The translations under genes were made by a program, and so were the position numbers. Below the pieces are notes generated by a model that was given only the letters and a program-made list of their open reading frames with translations, made no database searches and had not been told where the DNA came from. From Thunnus maccoyii (Eukaryota; Chordata; Actinopteri; Scombriformes; Scombridae), in contig NC_056553.1 in NCBI RefSeq assembly GCF_910596095.1, positions 20,049,725 through 20,113,724 on the forward strand: a stretch of 64,000 bases of DNA, read 5' to 3'. Shown piece after piece: positions 1 to 20,517 of the stretch; position 1 is the first letter of the stretch; every line of letters starts with the position of its first letter.

Positions 1-206
1 AGAACCAACACAGATTTCTTATTTTGTTCTTTGTATTAACCGTTGCATTAGTTTGATGTAATGAATTTGACTTTATTTGGCTTTATATTTCAAATAAAGT
101 TTGTACTGTATCATAACTTGGATTGTATATATTTGGCGCTGGATTTGCAGAAATGATTGAGCCAACAAGAATAGCATTTTAGTTTGTCTGATATTGTTGT
201 TTATAA

Positions 207-988
<782 letters not shown>

Positions 989-3900
989 AGGAAGGAGTCT
1001 TACGTATTTCCCTCCTCTCCCCATCGCTGTTTATTCAGCCAAGTAAAATAAACAAAAAATTGCACAAGATAACCACCAATGTATATAAGCTATTTTATCA
1101 TTTTAAACCAAATCTTAATTTGCAGCATCATTTTTGCCGCAAACCTGCCCCCCCCCCCCCGCCCTTATATATGATATGATACCCCATCATGAAATATGCA
1201 AGCATTTCAGCATCTTTGCTCTTCTGTTTAAAAACAGAAATCATGGATATTTTTTAAATTTCCTCCCCACTGCTGGCTGGCTTTTTAAAAGAGACTGAAA
1301 GTGTTTTTGAGAGGATTTTATAGTTGAAGCGCAATCTTCTTTTAAAGCTCTAGTTCTATAGAGCTTTTAAAAGGCGAGTGTAGTGTCGGGGTCTGGTGCC
1401 TGAATTTTTTTTTTTTTTTTTTTTCCCTCCCCCCCCTCCCCCCCCTGTTGGGCCCATAGTAATTGTTGCAATTGTTTTTGCGTGCTTGCATGGCTGCCTC
1501 TGAAGATGAGAAGACTGCTGTGACCTCCCTTCTTCACCACACGCACACACTCTTAATTTACTTTAGCATCATCATCAAAAAGGCAGAGTGTTCAGGATGG
1601 ACTAATCGAAGCAGAGAATAACACTGTCATACAGTTTTCCCTCAATGAGATTCTGGACACCAGGACAGAGAAAGAAGTGTCCTCCAGTTTGGATAAAGTT
1701 AAGAAAAACTTGGAACAGCCCTCACAGCCTCCCTGTGGTGAAGTTCCTGGAGAAAGGCTACTATATCAAGAGGAATATAAGGACTATGGGGGAAATATTC
1801 ATAATGGATTTGAAAGACTGAACTGTGTGTGTAAGTGTGGTGGCGGTGGGGCTCGTGGTTTATAGCGCTGAGGTTTATGTTGCAGGCCACCTCGACTGAA
1901 GCCCGCTGCCAGACTGAAGCACCGACAGAGAAGGACTTTAGTTGGTAGACAAAACACACCAGGATGACACACTGAGCTGTTTGGAAAGTTGTCACAAGTC
2001 AAAAGACAAAAAACAGATTCTGTGGCTCAACTGTTCGCATGTGCCCGGCTGATTCTCTTTTGCCTTTTTGAGTTTATGATCTTGGTCTATAGAGTATCTC
2101 CAGTCCTAAAACCCCACTGTGGTTTAAAGAGCACAAACATGATTCTTCTTATTTGATAACATTTACTTCAACCCTCAGTTATAGGTAACACACTACACAA
2201 ATACCCCTACAGTGCATCATACATATTGATGATTCATACCAAATGAAAAAGCAGAGTTTAACCATAAATATTATTGTCAGCATATAACAACTGAAAGAAT
2301 TTCTTGAAAATCACCTACATCTTATGTTGTAATAAGGTCCAATGGACATCTCATTCATTATTCATTTAGTAACCATTAATAAGTCACAACCAAAGCCAGT
2401 ACTTTATTGCATTATTGCCTTTATCTTGTTGATAAATGTCCTTTTAAATGTCCTTGGATGAGTTTTTTTTATAATTTGGTCAATGATCATGAAATACTTA
2501 AGTGCAGCACCTCTAATCTATCAAATTTCATGTCTTGAATGACTTGAAAGCAATATAAAATATACAAATATTGCATGCAGGCAGTATAGAGCGGTGACTG
2601 GTCAGACAAAATGAAATAAGCGTTAAACACATTTTTTGGGGGCTTCTGAAAGTATTAACTGGCTACAGATTGTTAAATAACAATTTTGTCATAGACAGTG
2701 TGTATCTGCTATTCGGCTGCATAGTTATCAGTGTGAGTGTGAAAAATGACCTCGAAGCCATAGTGCTGAGCCCTGTTCCTCCTCCTTCCCTGAAATCATG
2801 ATGTTTAATTTATTCAGCCCATGTTCAAGCTCCTTTTAAGGGTTTTGTGCTGAGATGAGATAGCCTTACTTCAATAAATCAGTAAAGTTGAGGCTGTTTG
2901 GAGAAAAAAAAGAGCTTGATTCACATACAAGTAATAATTACAAGACTCCATTAATGAGACACTAATATGCCACAGACCAAATAACATGGAAACCTTCCAC
3001 AGTGACTCCTCAGCTGCCTAAAGCCTGTGTGGAAACGTACACAGCAGCAAGCCTGATGAAGCATCGCTATATGTTGAGTGTTTTTGTTTTTGCACCCCCT
3101 CTTTCCCCCCGTGTCCTTTCTTTCCATAAATGCTTCAGGGGACATGCCCTTTGTTTTCAAAATGTCACGTGTAACTCCATTGTTTTCTAAATGACAACTC
3201 TGGTGCTTATTCTTTCAGTCGGTGGTCTTAACGCAGGGGGGGAAAAGCTATGGCAGTGGCAGGCCATTCTTCTTGTTTTCTCTAGCATTTTGTTTTTCAG
3301 ACCACTGCAAACAGCAGCAAGCTGCTTTAGACTTTTTTCTAGGAGGAGCTTGTGACTAGTCAAGTTATCAGTCTTGTATATAACATGTATTCAGCTGTCC
3401 CAGTGGAAGAGCTGGAAGGAGGGACGACAGTATGAAGAGAAAACATTTACTGTAGCAAAAGGAGCCGACTTTTAAGAGAAGTCCAAACTGCATAACTCTG
3501 TGCTTCCTTTTGAACAGACACCTGTAATCAAAGAAAATCAACTGTGTATGTGAATATTCATTGTATAAAGATAATGAAAGTAAATAAAGTACTAAATATT
3601 ATAATTAATTACACAGAGCCGCCGCTCCATTGATGGAAATCTGTGATGCCTTTGTTCTTATCAGAAATAGGACGTTTCAGGTTGCCTTAATCGCGGCCAG
3701 TAACTAGATTAAGCAACACCTGGACAGGTGTATTCTCACAAAGCAAAGCTGATTCATGATACTGTATATCAGTTCAGTATCTGATAATGCAGCAGAGAAC
3801 TTATTACTGTGCTGGCTGCGGTTGAGGCCATCTGAAACGCATCCAAACTGTAACATATCGCGTGTAGATACACACTGTAAACACCAACTACACTGTACAG

Positions 3901-5186
3901 AATGCCCCTTTACCGGAGACGATGTGTATAGAAGATTCATTTTTAATCTGCTTTCACCCATTTTAAATGAAGAGAGATGGATTTATGAGATACAAATAAA
4001 TAAGTGAATAAACCCCCCCTCCATGACCGTGCTTTTCTTTTCTTTGTTGTTGTGTGATTATCAGGGGATGAGAGGCCCTCTGCTCAGGATTCACAACTAA
4101 ACTGTTGGCAATTTTTGTTCTGTTCTTAAAGAAAAATAAAACAATGCTCTTAGTTGATCCTTTTTCTTTTGATTGGATCTTGCCTGTGGAAAGAACCATA
4201 TTTAATAAAACATCTGTATCTGAACATCTTTACAGCTGCTTTGAGTTTATTTTTGGTACAATCAGGGTAAATTTGACCCTTAAATCAGAGTCCAGTATCC
4301 AGTATTTCTTATTGTAAGTATGATATCACCTCCTTGTCAACTAATGATTAGCATCCTTGGGAATGTGTGAAACCATACAAGACAACTTGTTGTGTGGACA
4401 GTTGGACAGCGGCGACAGTAGAGCTGCTCAGTTCCCAAAAAACAGCAACCATTTAGCTGACGATGCATTTGTGTCTATGATTTATCTTTGGTTTAAAGAA
4501 ATACTTACAACTTTCAGGTAGATCTGACACACCACAGAATAACTTTGCTCAGGAATCTTTTCATTAAATGTCAAAAGACAAGCATATATACCATTATTTT
4601 TATCTGGGTAAAAACCCTGCATATCAGTTAATTCAAGAAGGATGAAAACATCAGCGTATGTGTGAAATAACATTCACATTGAAATTAAGAAATGAGCTAC
4701 AAGTAACTGAACACAGACACTGATCTGAATATTTACTTGGTAATGAAACAGTAAACAGTATTTCATTAAAACAATGTTAAGTTTTAAAAATGTAATTGAC
4801 AATATGACTCTTTTCCCCTTAAAACAGGAAGTGTGTCACTTTCTTTGCTACCTTTCTAGAAAAAGCAACAATGTCCAGATGTATTTTCCAACATTTATCC
4901 CAGGAAATGCTCTCCACTCAGCCATTTGTCAGAGAGAAGTCAGCTCAAAAGGAATGGAGACATAAGTAGATACATGGAGAATGATTATGTTTACTATTGC
5001 ATTATTAAAAGTTGCATTTTGTTTTAAATTCAGTAAAAGCTGAATGATTGGACAGTCCTCATTGTCTCTGTGCCCAAGGCCACTCACAGTATTGCTGCAT
5101 TAATATTATAAAATCATAAAGAGAAAACATTTTGTTAGCAATTATTAACAGTCCAAAAGTCCTGAAAGGCGTCATACTCCACATGC
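989..5186. other. wwp1 3'UTR and spacer between converging wwp1 and rmdn1
   Basis: No coding gene is supported here. The first AATAAA after the wwp1 stop is at 1047-1052. Later ones at 3583-3588 and 4204-4209 would allow a long 3'UTR, as vertebrate WWP1 often has. A C-run lies near 1147-1161 and a T-run followed by C-runs lies at about 1406-1446. The short open frames here have no recognisable protein similarity or splice context. Confidence 0.6.
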
Positions 5187-8100
5187 TCATCTTAGCTTCT
5201 TCAAGAGGTCAACAGCTTCTTTATGGACCTGCAGAGGAACCAAAAGAACAAAAAAGCATTGAGTATGTTCACATCAGCACGTACTGCTCATGCAGGTGTT
5301 GTAAAGTCTTCCTCATGTAAACGGTAAATCAAAGGCTTAGTGCTTGTACCTCTTTGTCTTCCAGTGTGTGAGCAGGGTAATCTTTTGCTTTGGTCAGCCA
5401 CAGTAGAGCATTCACATCGTCTTTCTTGGCCATGTAGGTCTTCCCCAGCATTAGCAGGTTTTTGCTGTAGAAATTAGGATCAACTTGGAAAAATAAAACA
5501 AAAGACAGGAATTTGTATTAGCTGGATGCATTTTGAAGCCTAAAAGAAAACCCTTTATGAAAATTTCTTAAGTGTGTGAGCTGCTGCCGACAGATCTGCA
5601 GACTTAGAATTCAAACTGTCCTCTGAGACATTATTAGTATGCTGTGTTTTACCTTCTTCAGCTTTCAGGAAGAATTCCAAAGCCTGAGAAGAGGCAGAAA
5701 AACATATGACTTCATCCGAATGTCAAGACGTTAAACTGTCACTCCAAGCCCAAACCAAAAAGTGATGTAATTTCAGCCCGAAGCTGCGTTGTAACAGTCA
5801 GCCGTTGCACAATTATTAACTAATCAAAGAAAGAGTGATATTGACAGAGCAGTCCTCACCTCGTCATATGTGGAATCAGGTGGTGTTGAGAAAATTACAG
5901 CTGCAACCTTGCGTTGATACCATGGCAGCTCAGCAAAAGCAAAGCACCTGAGAGAGAGAGAAGATATAGGGATTCCCTTTAATAAATCCTTCAGTGAGTT
6001 AAAGGTCGGGTTCACAATTTTTCAAGTCTGTCTTAAAATAACAGCCACATGCCCAGATGAACAGTGAGAGAGGTTTTCCTCGCTGGAATCATTCCTCCTG
6101 TTCATACTGGCTATTAAAAGATCTCCTTCAAATGTGCTTTCAATATAAGTGATGGAGGCCAAAATCCACAGTGTGTCAGTCATTTTAAGCAAAAATGCAT
6201 TTCAGTTGATCTGAAGCTTATATAAGCCTTCAGCAGTCTGAGTTAGTCATATCAAGTGGATATCTGCCACATTTACAGTCTTCTTAGCAACAAAGTCCCT
6301 CTTTTTGTTTCATCAAACAATGTTTCCCCGTTGAGCTGCGATGGAAGTACAGTAATAAAAAGAGGGACTCTGGCACTAAAAAGACTGTAACGTTGAAAGA
6401 TATCTACTTGATTTGACTCATTTGGACGCTGAAGCTTCATATTGGCTTCAGATAAACTTTTAAATACATTTTTGCACAGAAGGACGACTGTGGATTTTGT
6501 CCCCCATCACTAACATTTTGAGTGTATTATGAAGGGATCTTCTAATGGTCAGTATGAACATGAGGAATGATCTCAGCAAGAAAAACATGTTTCAGTGTTC
6601 ATTTGGGACTATTGTTTTAAGACAGACTTGAAAAACTGTGAACCTGTTTATAGTGCCTGATAATATTTTGGCCCTTTAGTGTCATTTTAAACAAAAAGTC
6701 CTAATTCACAAATGCAGTCTGTCTGGTGATGGACTTTCTAACCATGTTAGCTCCATGGCTCTGTGGACTGCAGTGTCAGCCAGTCCACCACTTTGGTCCA
6801 GACTGAAATACCTGAACAACTTTTTAATAAATTTCCATGAAACTTTGTACAGACACTCATAGTTCCCAGAGGATGAACCCTACCAACCTTGGTGACCCCC
6901 TGACTTCCTCTAGTGCTACTATGAGCTTGACATTTGTGGTTTTGAGTGAAATGTCTCCCCAACTGTTGGATGGATTGCCATGACATTTGGTTGAGACATT
7001 CATGTCCCCTATAGCATGAACTGTAATAACTCTGGTGATCCCTTAACTTTTCATGCAGCACCATCATCAGGTCAAATATTTAATTTGTCTAATACGTTGG
7101 TTAATGACCAAATATTTGCCAAACTAATAATTCACATCAGCTGCCACTGTACCTTGTTGCTAATTAGCAAATATTAGCTTGCTAACATAGTTGGCTAGGA
7201 TATTGAACATGGTACACATTACCCTCTAAACTATTAACGTTAGCATGTCTTTGTGAGTTTTTGTGTTTAAAAGCTCAGAAAACTGCTGGTTATAATTTCA
7301 AACAGCCCAAGGTAACACATTCAAATTGCTTTTTTTTTTTTTAATTCAACCAACGGTCTAAAGCAGGATATTCAGCTTTCTATCATATGTGACAAAGAAA
7401 AACATAAAACATCATATTTAAGAAGCTAGAACCAGTACAAGTTTTCTCATTTTTTCTTGAAAAATAGCAACAAAATAAGAAAAACAATTTCTGTTGCTCG
7501 ACTAAACGATGAATCGAGCTATATGTTAGCATGATGAAGTTAGCTTTTAGCTCAAAGCACAACTTTATCGTCGCAGAGCCGCTAGCTTGGCTGTAGACTC
7601 TTAGTCTTGTTCTGACATTTTTGCCTTTATTCGATAGTCCATAGAGAGAACACAGATGACATACATCAAAAGTTCCCTGGCCGGACTCCAACTGGGGACA
7701 TTGCAGTTACATGGTCTGCCCCTTCAAACCCAAAGCCACCAGGAGAACTCCTCTGTTGCACTTCTGTTGACATTAAATACTAAACAAGTATGTACTTCAA
7801 GATATTTTTGACTTCAAGATATCCATGGAGAGTGGTAACAAAATGTTTTTTTAATAATTTCTATGAAAACGCAACAATATTGACAAGTACAGCTTTTGCT
7901 CCATAACAGTATCTGATCTTCTCTTTCATTAGAATCTTGAAGTCTCATGCAATTTATCTATTAAAGTTTCTCCATCCGGTTTATTAAAGTGTCTCCATCA
8001 TTTCCAAAGCTTCCCTATAGAAACCAACTTATTCTGCTGCCAACTTCACTTCCTCAGCCTGACACACCCTGAGCTGTCAAGTCTGAGACACAACTGGCTG

Positions 8101-10809
8101 GTCCTAGTTTGTATCAATGTATGCTGATCTTTCAGATGTTCCAGAAGCAGCTGTACTGAAAAATGTTGCACTTACAGTGTGTTTTGTTACAATAAAAAGA
8201 AAGATTCAGACTCACCAGTAACCCAGAATGTGTAAGGAAGTGGCATCTTTGGGGTTGAGCTCGATGGCTCTCTGGGAAAAAAGCAACATGTTTCACTTCA
8301 GATTAGAGTTAAATGTGATACAGTGATAATGTTACATTGATCCAAATATCTTCTCACCTCTAGATGTTCCCTGATGATGTATGAATTTCCAATTTTCACC
8401 TTGACTCCCTCATAATCTCCAACATCGCTTAGACACACTGCATACCACTGCAAATGAATTCAAAGTTTTAAATTACTTTATTTTTCTGATAAAAGCCCTA
8501 AAGAGAAAAAAACCCCATCATGACCACAGATGTGATTTGTTGTAGGAAAACTAAGGAAAAAAGTTTCCTCTTTTCCTCTGACAACCCAGATGGAGATGAT
8601 TGGTAGGGATTACGGAGGTGCTTCTCCGAGAAACCATTGTCTCACCTTATGTGCTGCGAAACAGTTGTCATCTTTCTCCAGTGCCTTCTTTGCATATTCA
8701 AAGGCCTCAAACATCAGCTGCTTCTTCTGTTCAGCCGTCTTGTCGGGCAGGACGGACAGGTCACGAGAGGCCCGGGCCAGCCTCCACAGGAACTCTGCAT
8801 TATCACTGGATGCATGACAGTGTGCATGGAAACAAAACCAGAACTTAAACTCACTATGTGTAGAAAATACTTGATTTTAGTGCCCCTTAGTGGTAATATC
8901 ACAAAAAGAACCTAAGGCAAGTAAGCACTCATAGATATAACTATATATCTATCTACATACCTACCTACTAGGGACATGTATGGTATTTGTATTAAAGTGT
9001 TAAAATAAGTGTTCTTCAATAAACATTATGAGAGGGAGGGTTCCAACGCTGGGTCTCAAACCCCAGTCTCCCAGACTATGGATGACTGCGCTGACTACTC
9101 AGCTAAACCTCAGCTTCACCAGACAGTGAGAACTGCAACTATTTCTACACCCATGACACAGTGACAGACAGCGATGTAACCTTGCTACGTTACGAGTCCT
9201 GACCTGCGTGCTATTTGTCTATCCTATTTATCTTGAATATTTATGATTTCAGCTATTTGATCTGATGCAGTGGAAGAAGTTTCGAGATCACGATACCACA
9301 GCATAAAAATACTCCATTACAAGTACAAGTTGCATTAAAAATATTACTTAAGTAAACAAAAAAGTATTAGTTGCAAAATTTACTTTAAGTATTAAAAGTA
9401 AAAGTACTCATTTTGCAGTCAGTGTTATATTTATGATATATACTGTATTCAGATATACAGCCTGTAAAAAGTATTCACAGCTCTGGGAATTTGTCATGTT
9501 TTGTTGTCTTAAAACATTGAATCAAAGAGGATTTAATGTGGATTTTTTTAACATTGATCAACAGAAAAAGACCCTTTAATGTCAAAAATGAAAACAGATC
9601 TTTACAAAGTGATCTAAATGAATTACAAATATGGAAAATATAAATTACGTCATCTGTTTTACATGTAAAATATTGACCTGAAATAAATGCAGTGGAGTAG
9701 AAAGTGCAATAACTACAGTACTTGAGTAAATGTACTTACTTACATTCCACCACTGCAGTGATATCTATTTCAGAGAGAGGAGAAATTAGACAACACAAAT
9801 GAGAACTTGCCTTACCTGTCCTTGTACTGCAGGAGCAGCTGGTAGAGTTTCTCCGTCTCTGCGCAGCTATACAGGTAGTCAGCCTGCTCCAAAACCTCCT
9901 CTACACACACACACACAACAACAACAACAACAACATCAATTCAATTAAAAAAAAAAGTCTAATTCATCACATTAAACCTCAACAAACATCCCTCTCTCTC
10001 TCTCTCTCTCTTCATTTTCTTTCACACTGTCTCAAAATGCTTGTGTGCCACAATCTGTAACAGTGTGCCAACTACCTTTTTCTAAAGCATGAACGACGGC
10101 TGAACTCTGCACCCTGTGATAAGCTCCGTAAGCCAGACAGGAGAGAGCAGGGAGCCCCAGGAGGAGAGCGGCTCTTCCACCCTATAGCACAAGAAAGGAA
10201 GTGACAAAAAAGGTATAAACACACATAAGGAAATGAATGCAAGTGGCTACTGGGCAGGCTTTAAAGAGGTGATTCCTGGGAAATGAATTACAATGATCAC
10301 CCTCAGTTGACCTGAGGTCACCTGAGACCACTAGAGTAGCAGGATGGAGGCAGCAGGTCATTGAATTGGGCTGTTTAGCTGGGATTCTGCCTGATCTGTA
10401 TACAAAAATCCAGACTATTCGTACTCATTAACATCATAATGACACAAAGATTGATACACTTCTTTAGACAGCTGTTTCATCTTGATGTAAAGTTGCAGGA
10501 CATATGGCGCAGCTCCATGATCATAACAAAGCCCTGCTGCCCTTTCACCTAAATAAGCATAAAGCCACTCCTGTTCTTCCAATGCAATGTTTCTTAAACT
10601 CGACCATGTCCAGCAGTTGAATGTGAATGCTGTTAACAGTTTAGTGCAGGATAACAAAACAGTCTGAGTGAGAAATAAAAGGCATATAAATTTACTGTCA
10701 GAGCAGTAGTCCTTCTTAAAGTTGTCCAGTAGTATCGCTGAGCCCCTCTGACTCTGACGCCTGACAGTAATGTCCTGCTCACACAGCGCGTAAACATTGT
10801 GCCAGCCAT
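5187..10809 (-). CDS. rmdn1: rmdn1, regulator of microtubule dynamics 1 (complete)
   Basis: Ten coding exons on the minus strand, in transcript order: 10809-10696, 10181-10076, 9900-9816, 8805-8646, 8447-8358, 8271-8216, 5947-5860, 5683-5653, 5483-5350, 5228-5187. The total is 906 nt, or 301 aa (human RMDN1 is 314 aa). Every junction keeps frame. RMDN1 (FAM82B) is a TPR-like protein linked to microtubules, the spindle and mitochondria. The first 38 residues are arginine-rich with almost no acidic residues, like a mitochondrial presequence, and residues 39-60 are hydrophobic. Conserved helical-repeat stretches include EQADYLY, LWRLARASRD, WYAVCLSDVGDYEG, AIELNPKDATS, ELPWYQRKVA and LLMLGKTYM. 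The start is the ATG at 10807-10809; a second in-frame ATG lies four codons later. It converges on wwp1 and diverges from copine A, the same arrangement as human WWP1-RMDN1-CPNE3. The intron at 5948-8215 is filled largely by repeats. Confidence 0.95.
5999..6650. mobile_element. foldback MITE in rmdn1 intron
   Basis: A long imperfect palindrome. The left end (about 6009-6045) and right end (about 6610-6645) share a core of about 30 bases in inverted orientation, including TTCAAGTCTGTCTTAAAA. Internal stretches also pair across the centre, for example AAAGAGGGACT against its complement. The left boundary is TTAA; the right boundary is degraded. It has no coding capacity. Confidence 0.75.
6740..7620. 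repeat. dispersed fish repeat (about 0.9 kb copy)
   Basis: The text matches a repeat I recall from many percomorph genomes: phrases about GGATGGATTGCCATGA, GACATTTGTGGTTTTGAGTG and a run of TTAGC/GCTAAC words, ending near GGCTGTAGACTCTTAGTC. A second, shorter copy is at about 17700-17905. The class is not certain from sequence alone. Confidence 0.6.
9042..9118 (-). repeat. tRNA-like sequence (tRNA pseudogene or SINE head)
   Basis: On the minus strand there is an A-box-like TTTAGCTGAGTAGTCAGCG and, about 30 bases later, a B-box-like GGGTTTGAGACCCAGC that can form a T-arm hairpin. The acceptor stem is not convincing, so a functional tRNA is unlikely. A tRNA-derived SINE or pseudogene in an rmdn1 intron is the best reading. 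Confidence 0.35.
9268..9755. repeat. dispersed fish repeat, ACTTGAGTAAATGTACTT family
   Basis: It begins with AAAAATACTCCATTACAAGT and ends with CTTGAGTAAATGTACTTAC before TTCCACCACTGCAG. Related copies are at about 12310-12625, 21390-21715 and 51785-52620 in this window. Confidence 0.6.
9902..10011. repeat. microsatellites (AC)n, (AAC)n and (TC)n
   Basis: Simple repeats next to the acceptor of the rmdn1 exon at 9816-9900: an AC tract from about 9903, an ACA tract, and a TC tract at about 9990-10011. Confidence 0.9.
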
Positions 10810-11821
10810 GGTGCGAAAGCTCCCGACGCTCAATGATCAGGAATTACGAAGCTTTCACAAATTTATGGACCGGTGTTCGCAAATACTAACAGACGGGGAG
10901 GTTCAAGATCACAAACACAAAACGTTGCAAAAAAAAAAAAAAAAAAAAAAAAGACTCCTCCCCACTCTATTCACTTCTATTCTTTCCATTTTCCATTTTC
11001 TATCCAACATTCAACAGAATGACAGAAAGAAAAAAACAAAACTTTATTCAATTTTCCAATCTTCCATTGTTAATTTTGTAGAAAGGGGGGTAGAAAGAGA
11101 ACAAAACAAAACAACAACAAAAAAAGATAAATAAGATAATAAAGATGAGGCTTTAAACGTTTTTGTGTTTTTAACTAAATGATAAGGTGGTTTAAAAGGG
11201 CATTTTAGGTGTAAAATACGTAAAACAAAACAAAACAAAACAAAAAACAAAACAAAAAAACACACACTTGAGCAAAAGTAGTTTGACAAAAGTTAACACA
11301 AGAAGGCTTTTTGTTGGTTAAAAATAAGTTTGAAAACAGAAAGAGAAGCTATGTCAGCTATATAAACATCTTAATGGGATATTCTACCTGTTACATGCTA
11401 TTTAACTACCGCAGCAGATGAATTTATTAGCGTTTACTTATACTACAAAACATCTCTTTCTTGAATGGACCCCGATGACGTATCTCCTCTGTGTGCAGTC
11501 GACAAGAAACAAGCAGAAGTGTTTCGCGTTCCGCACTAATATTAACCTGCCTGTTGTTACGCACAGTGTCAGAAAGTGTTCTTCACTTAATTTAGGCATA
11601 AATGTACCAGACACTCAAACAACAGTGAGCTGACTTGACTGAATATCAGTGTTGAGTGTGTAACGTAGCGTTAAAAAGCGGCCAGAAGAAGTTCACCGTA
11701 GTTGGGCCGAGTGTCGGCTCCGCCCCGGGCTCCTCAGCTGCTCTTGTCAAATAACGTTATATGTTAACGCTGCATATACGACCAGAGGCAGACATTGTTT
11801 ATATTTTGAACAGCTAAACAG
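10810..11821. promoter_or_regulatory. divergent rmdn1 / copine A promoter interval with probable noncoding copine A exon 1
   Basis: rmdn1 (minus) and copine A (plus) are head to head. A CG-richer patch at about 11690-11740 contains CCGCCCCGGGCTCC. A good donor (CTAAACAG, then GTAAAT) follows position 11821, so a noncoding first exon of copine A probably ends there and joins the acceptor before 12732. The interval also holds a 24-base A run at 10929-10952 and an (AAAAC)n tract at about 11223-11268. The transcription start is not fixed by sequence. Confidence 0.45.
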
Positions 11822-12309
11822 GTAAATAACTGTGAGTATTCTTTAAACTACTACAAAAAGATGATGAAATGTGTGCATGGGTAGACTGTATCGGTGCAGA
11901 CATCACCACACCCACCCATCTCTCACCGCATAAACGTAATTAACCGTAAGCTAAAATTGACGTTAGCTAACAAGACGGTAATACATTACATGCTGTGACC
12001 CCAACATTTATCTGTGCGTGTTAAACTATGTAACATTGATTCATCAATCATTTTCATTAAATTGTTGTAGCTTTATACCTAAAAAACGTGCTCAATATAC
12101 TGTTTTTTTCTGTTAATTGTGTATTTTGTACTGTTCTGTAATATAGATTAAGGCAAACGGTAGATTAACGGTAACTAACGGTCACTCTATTCCCAAAAAT
12201 TCTTGATTGCAACCAACTCCCAGATTTACTGTCAGGGCGGTTTTTTTTTTTCAACTAATATTAGACGGGACTGTACATTAACTATATCTTTAATCTGAGA
12301 TACACTAAC

Positions 12310-12625
12310 ATTAATATTCAGCGGTGGAAGAAGTATTTAATTACTTTTGTAAAAGGTGCAGTGCCACAATACAAAAATCACATGTCAAGTCCTACATTCA
12401 AAATGTTACTTGACTAACATTAAAGGTACAGAAGTAAAAGCAACAAAAGCTACTTAAGGTCAAATTAACCATTTGCTGAGGCCCCTGTCAGTAAAGGACA
12501 AAAGAAAATCTCTGACATGTAGTGGGGTAGAAGTATAAAGTAGCAGAAAATGGATATACAGTATTTAAACTGCAAGTACCTTAAAGTTGTACTGAAATAC
12601 AGCACTTGAGTAAATGTGTTACCTT
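12310..12625. repeat. dispersed fish repeat, ACTTGAGTAAATG family
   Basis: From GCGGTGGAAGAAGTATTTAA to CACTTGAGTAAATGTGTTAC, including GTAGAAGTATAAAGTAGCAG. It lies in the probable 5'UTR intron of copine A. Confidence 0.6.
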
Positions 12626-12745
12626 GTGCTTTTTAGCATGTTGTTTTTTTATGATCCTTTTAACTTATGTAAAATGTCTCTGAGTACCCTGAAAAGTGCT
12701 CTATAAATAAAATGTGTTATTATTATCTTAGCACAACAAGCTACC

Positions 12746-19290
<6,545 letters not shown>

Positions 19291-20380
19291 TCTGCTTCTC
19301 TTGCAACCTCTGTCTGTTTTTACTGCTTGGAAAGGTATGAATCATCGTGAAGCAAGGTTTTTACAGCCACTGCTGTTATATGAATGTGGGGTAAATAAAA
19401 TAAATAAATTAAAGAAATGATGTCTTAAAATTGACTTGATATTGATAATAAGTTGATAAAAGAATGATTTCTGTGACCAAAGAAACATGATAGCATGTTG
19501 TGCATGATGATGCCAGGCAATCACCATAAAGTAATCACAGTTTTGTCTATGCACTAGAAATGTGACAGTAGGTATGTTGGTATGGCTTTGTTGTTTAAAT
19601 GTCATTATGTCTTGTATATTTCTTTTCTCTGTTGTACCTTCACACCTTTTTAATGTTGTAGTCCATCTTTCTCAGGGAGAATTCTTACAATCTTACTCTG
19701 AGACAGCAGCACACATTACATGAGCTGGAGACATGATGTAATAGTGTGATTACAGCAACAATCATGGATGTTGATGTTTTTCTTTCTAAGTCTGTACTAC
19801 ACTGAAATAACAGGTGTTTATACTATTGGATTTCTAACCATCCTTCCACTTTGTACCATCCAACATGCTTATTTTTACACTCTGTTACTCCCAAACTTCA
19901 GTACAACTTAACTGAAAAGATGCTTTCTTATCATCAGTATGTTACCTTTGTTAGCCAAATATAATAATATATTAATATAATAATACTAACAATTATTATT
20001 AGTATATATGATTGATATTAATATCAAACATATATGTAGTGTGCTGATTTTTCACTCACACCAGAATAAGAAATCATTGTTTTAGTCAAGGCTGATCTGT
20101 GTGAATGCTTGTGACTAATAAAAATACATTCACATGATGTCGGTGATTCATTTCCGCTCCACTGGACATAAATAAATAACCCTTTGGATTCACTGAATGA
20201 CTTTCTCAAGTAAACACAAAGTCTATCAACATTGTAATTATTTAGCCAAATGCAATCAAAGATACTGGTTCACATTTCTGTATGTTTTTGACAATCACAA
20301 ACACAATTTGTGTTTATTTCGTTTTTTATTTTACTAGTTTTAGTACAATTTGTGCTTTGATGTCCCACCTCGGCAAACCC
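19291..20380. other. copine A 3'UTR and spacer
   Basis: No gene is supported. AATAAA at 19394-19399 is the first polyadenylation hexamer after the stop. I searched for a second terminal exon like those of copines B and C (LAxxVLAE...PGQ) and saw none. Confidence 0.55.
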
Positions 20381-20517
20381 ATACATACTGTTGGTGCACT
20401 ACTTGGGCAGGCCGGCGGGTGTCCCTGTACATGGAAACGAGCGCACAGGGCACCGCCCACTACAGTCGTTACCGCTGCAGATCAGCAGACACACGCAAAC
20501 GTCATCTTCTCAATAAG
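20380..20517 (+). promoter_or_regulatory. probable copine B promoter and noncoding exon 1
   Basis: A CG-richer stretch (GGCCGGCGGG, CACCGCCCACTACAG) leads to a good donor, CAATAAG then GTAGGG, after position 20517. A noncoding exon ending here would join the TTGTTAG acceptor before 21989. The following intron is rich in GTTAACG words, as near the copine A and C promoters. Inferred only. Confidence 0.4.

Noticed and set aside
10799-11134. 111-codon plus-strand frame overlapping the rmdn1 start
   Set aside because: Much of it is encoded by a long A run (poly-lysine); the minus-strand rmdn1 exon explains the start region.
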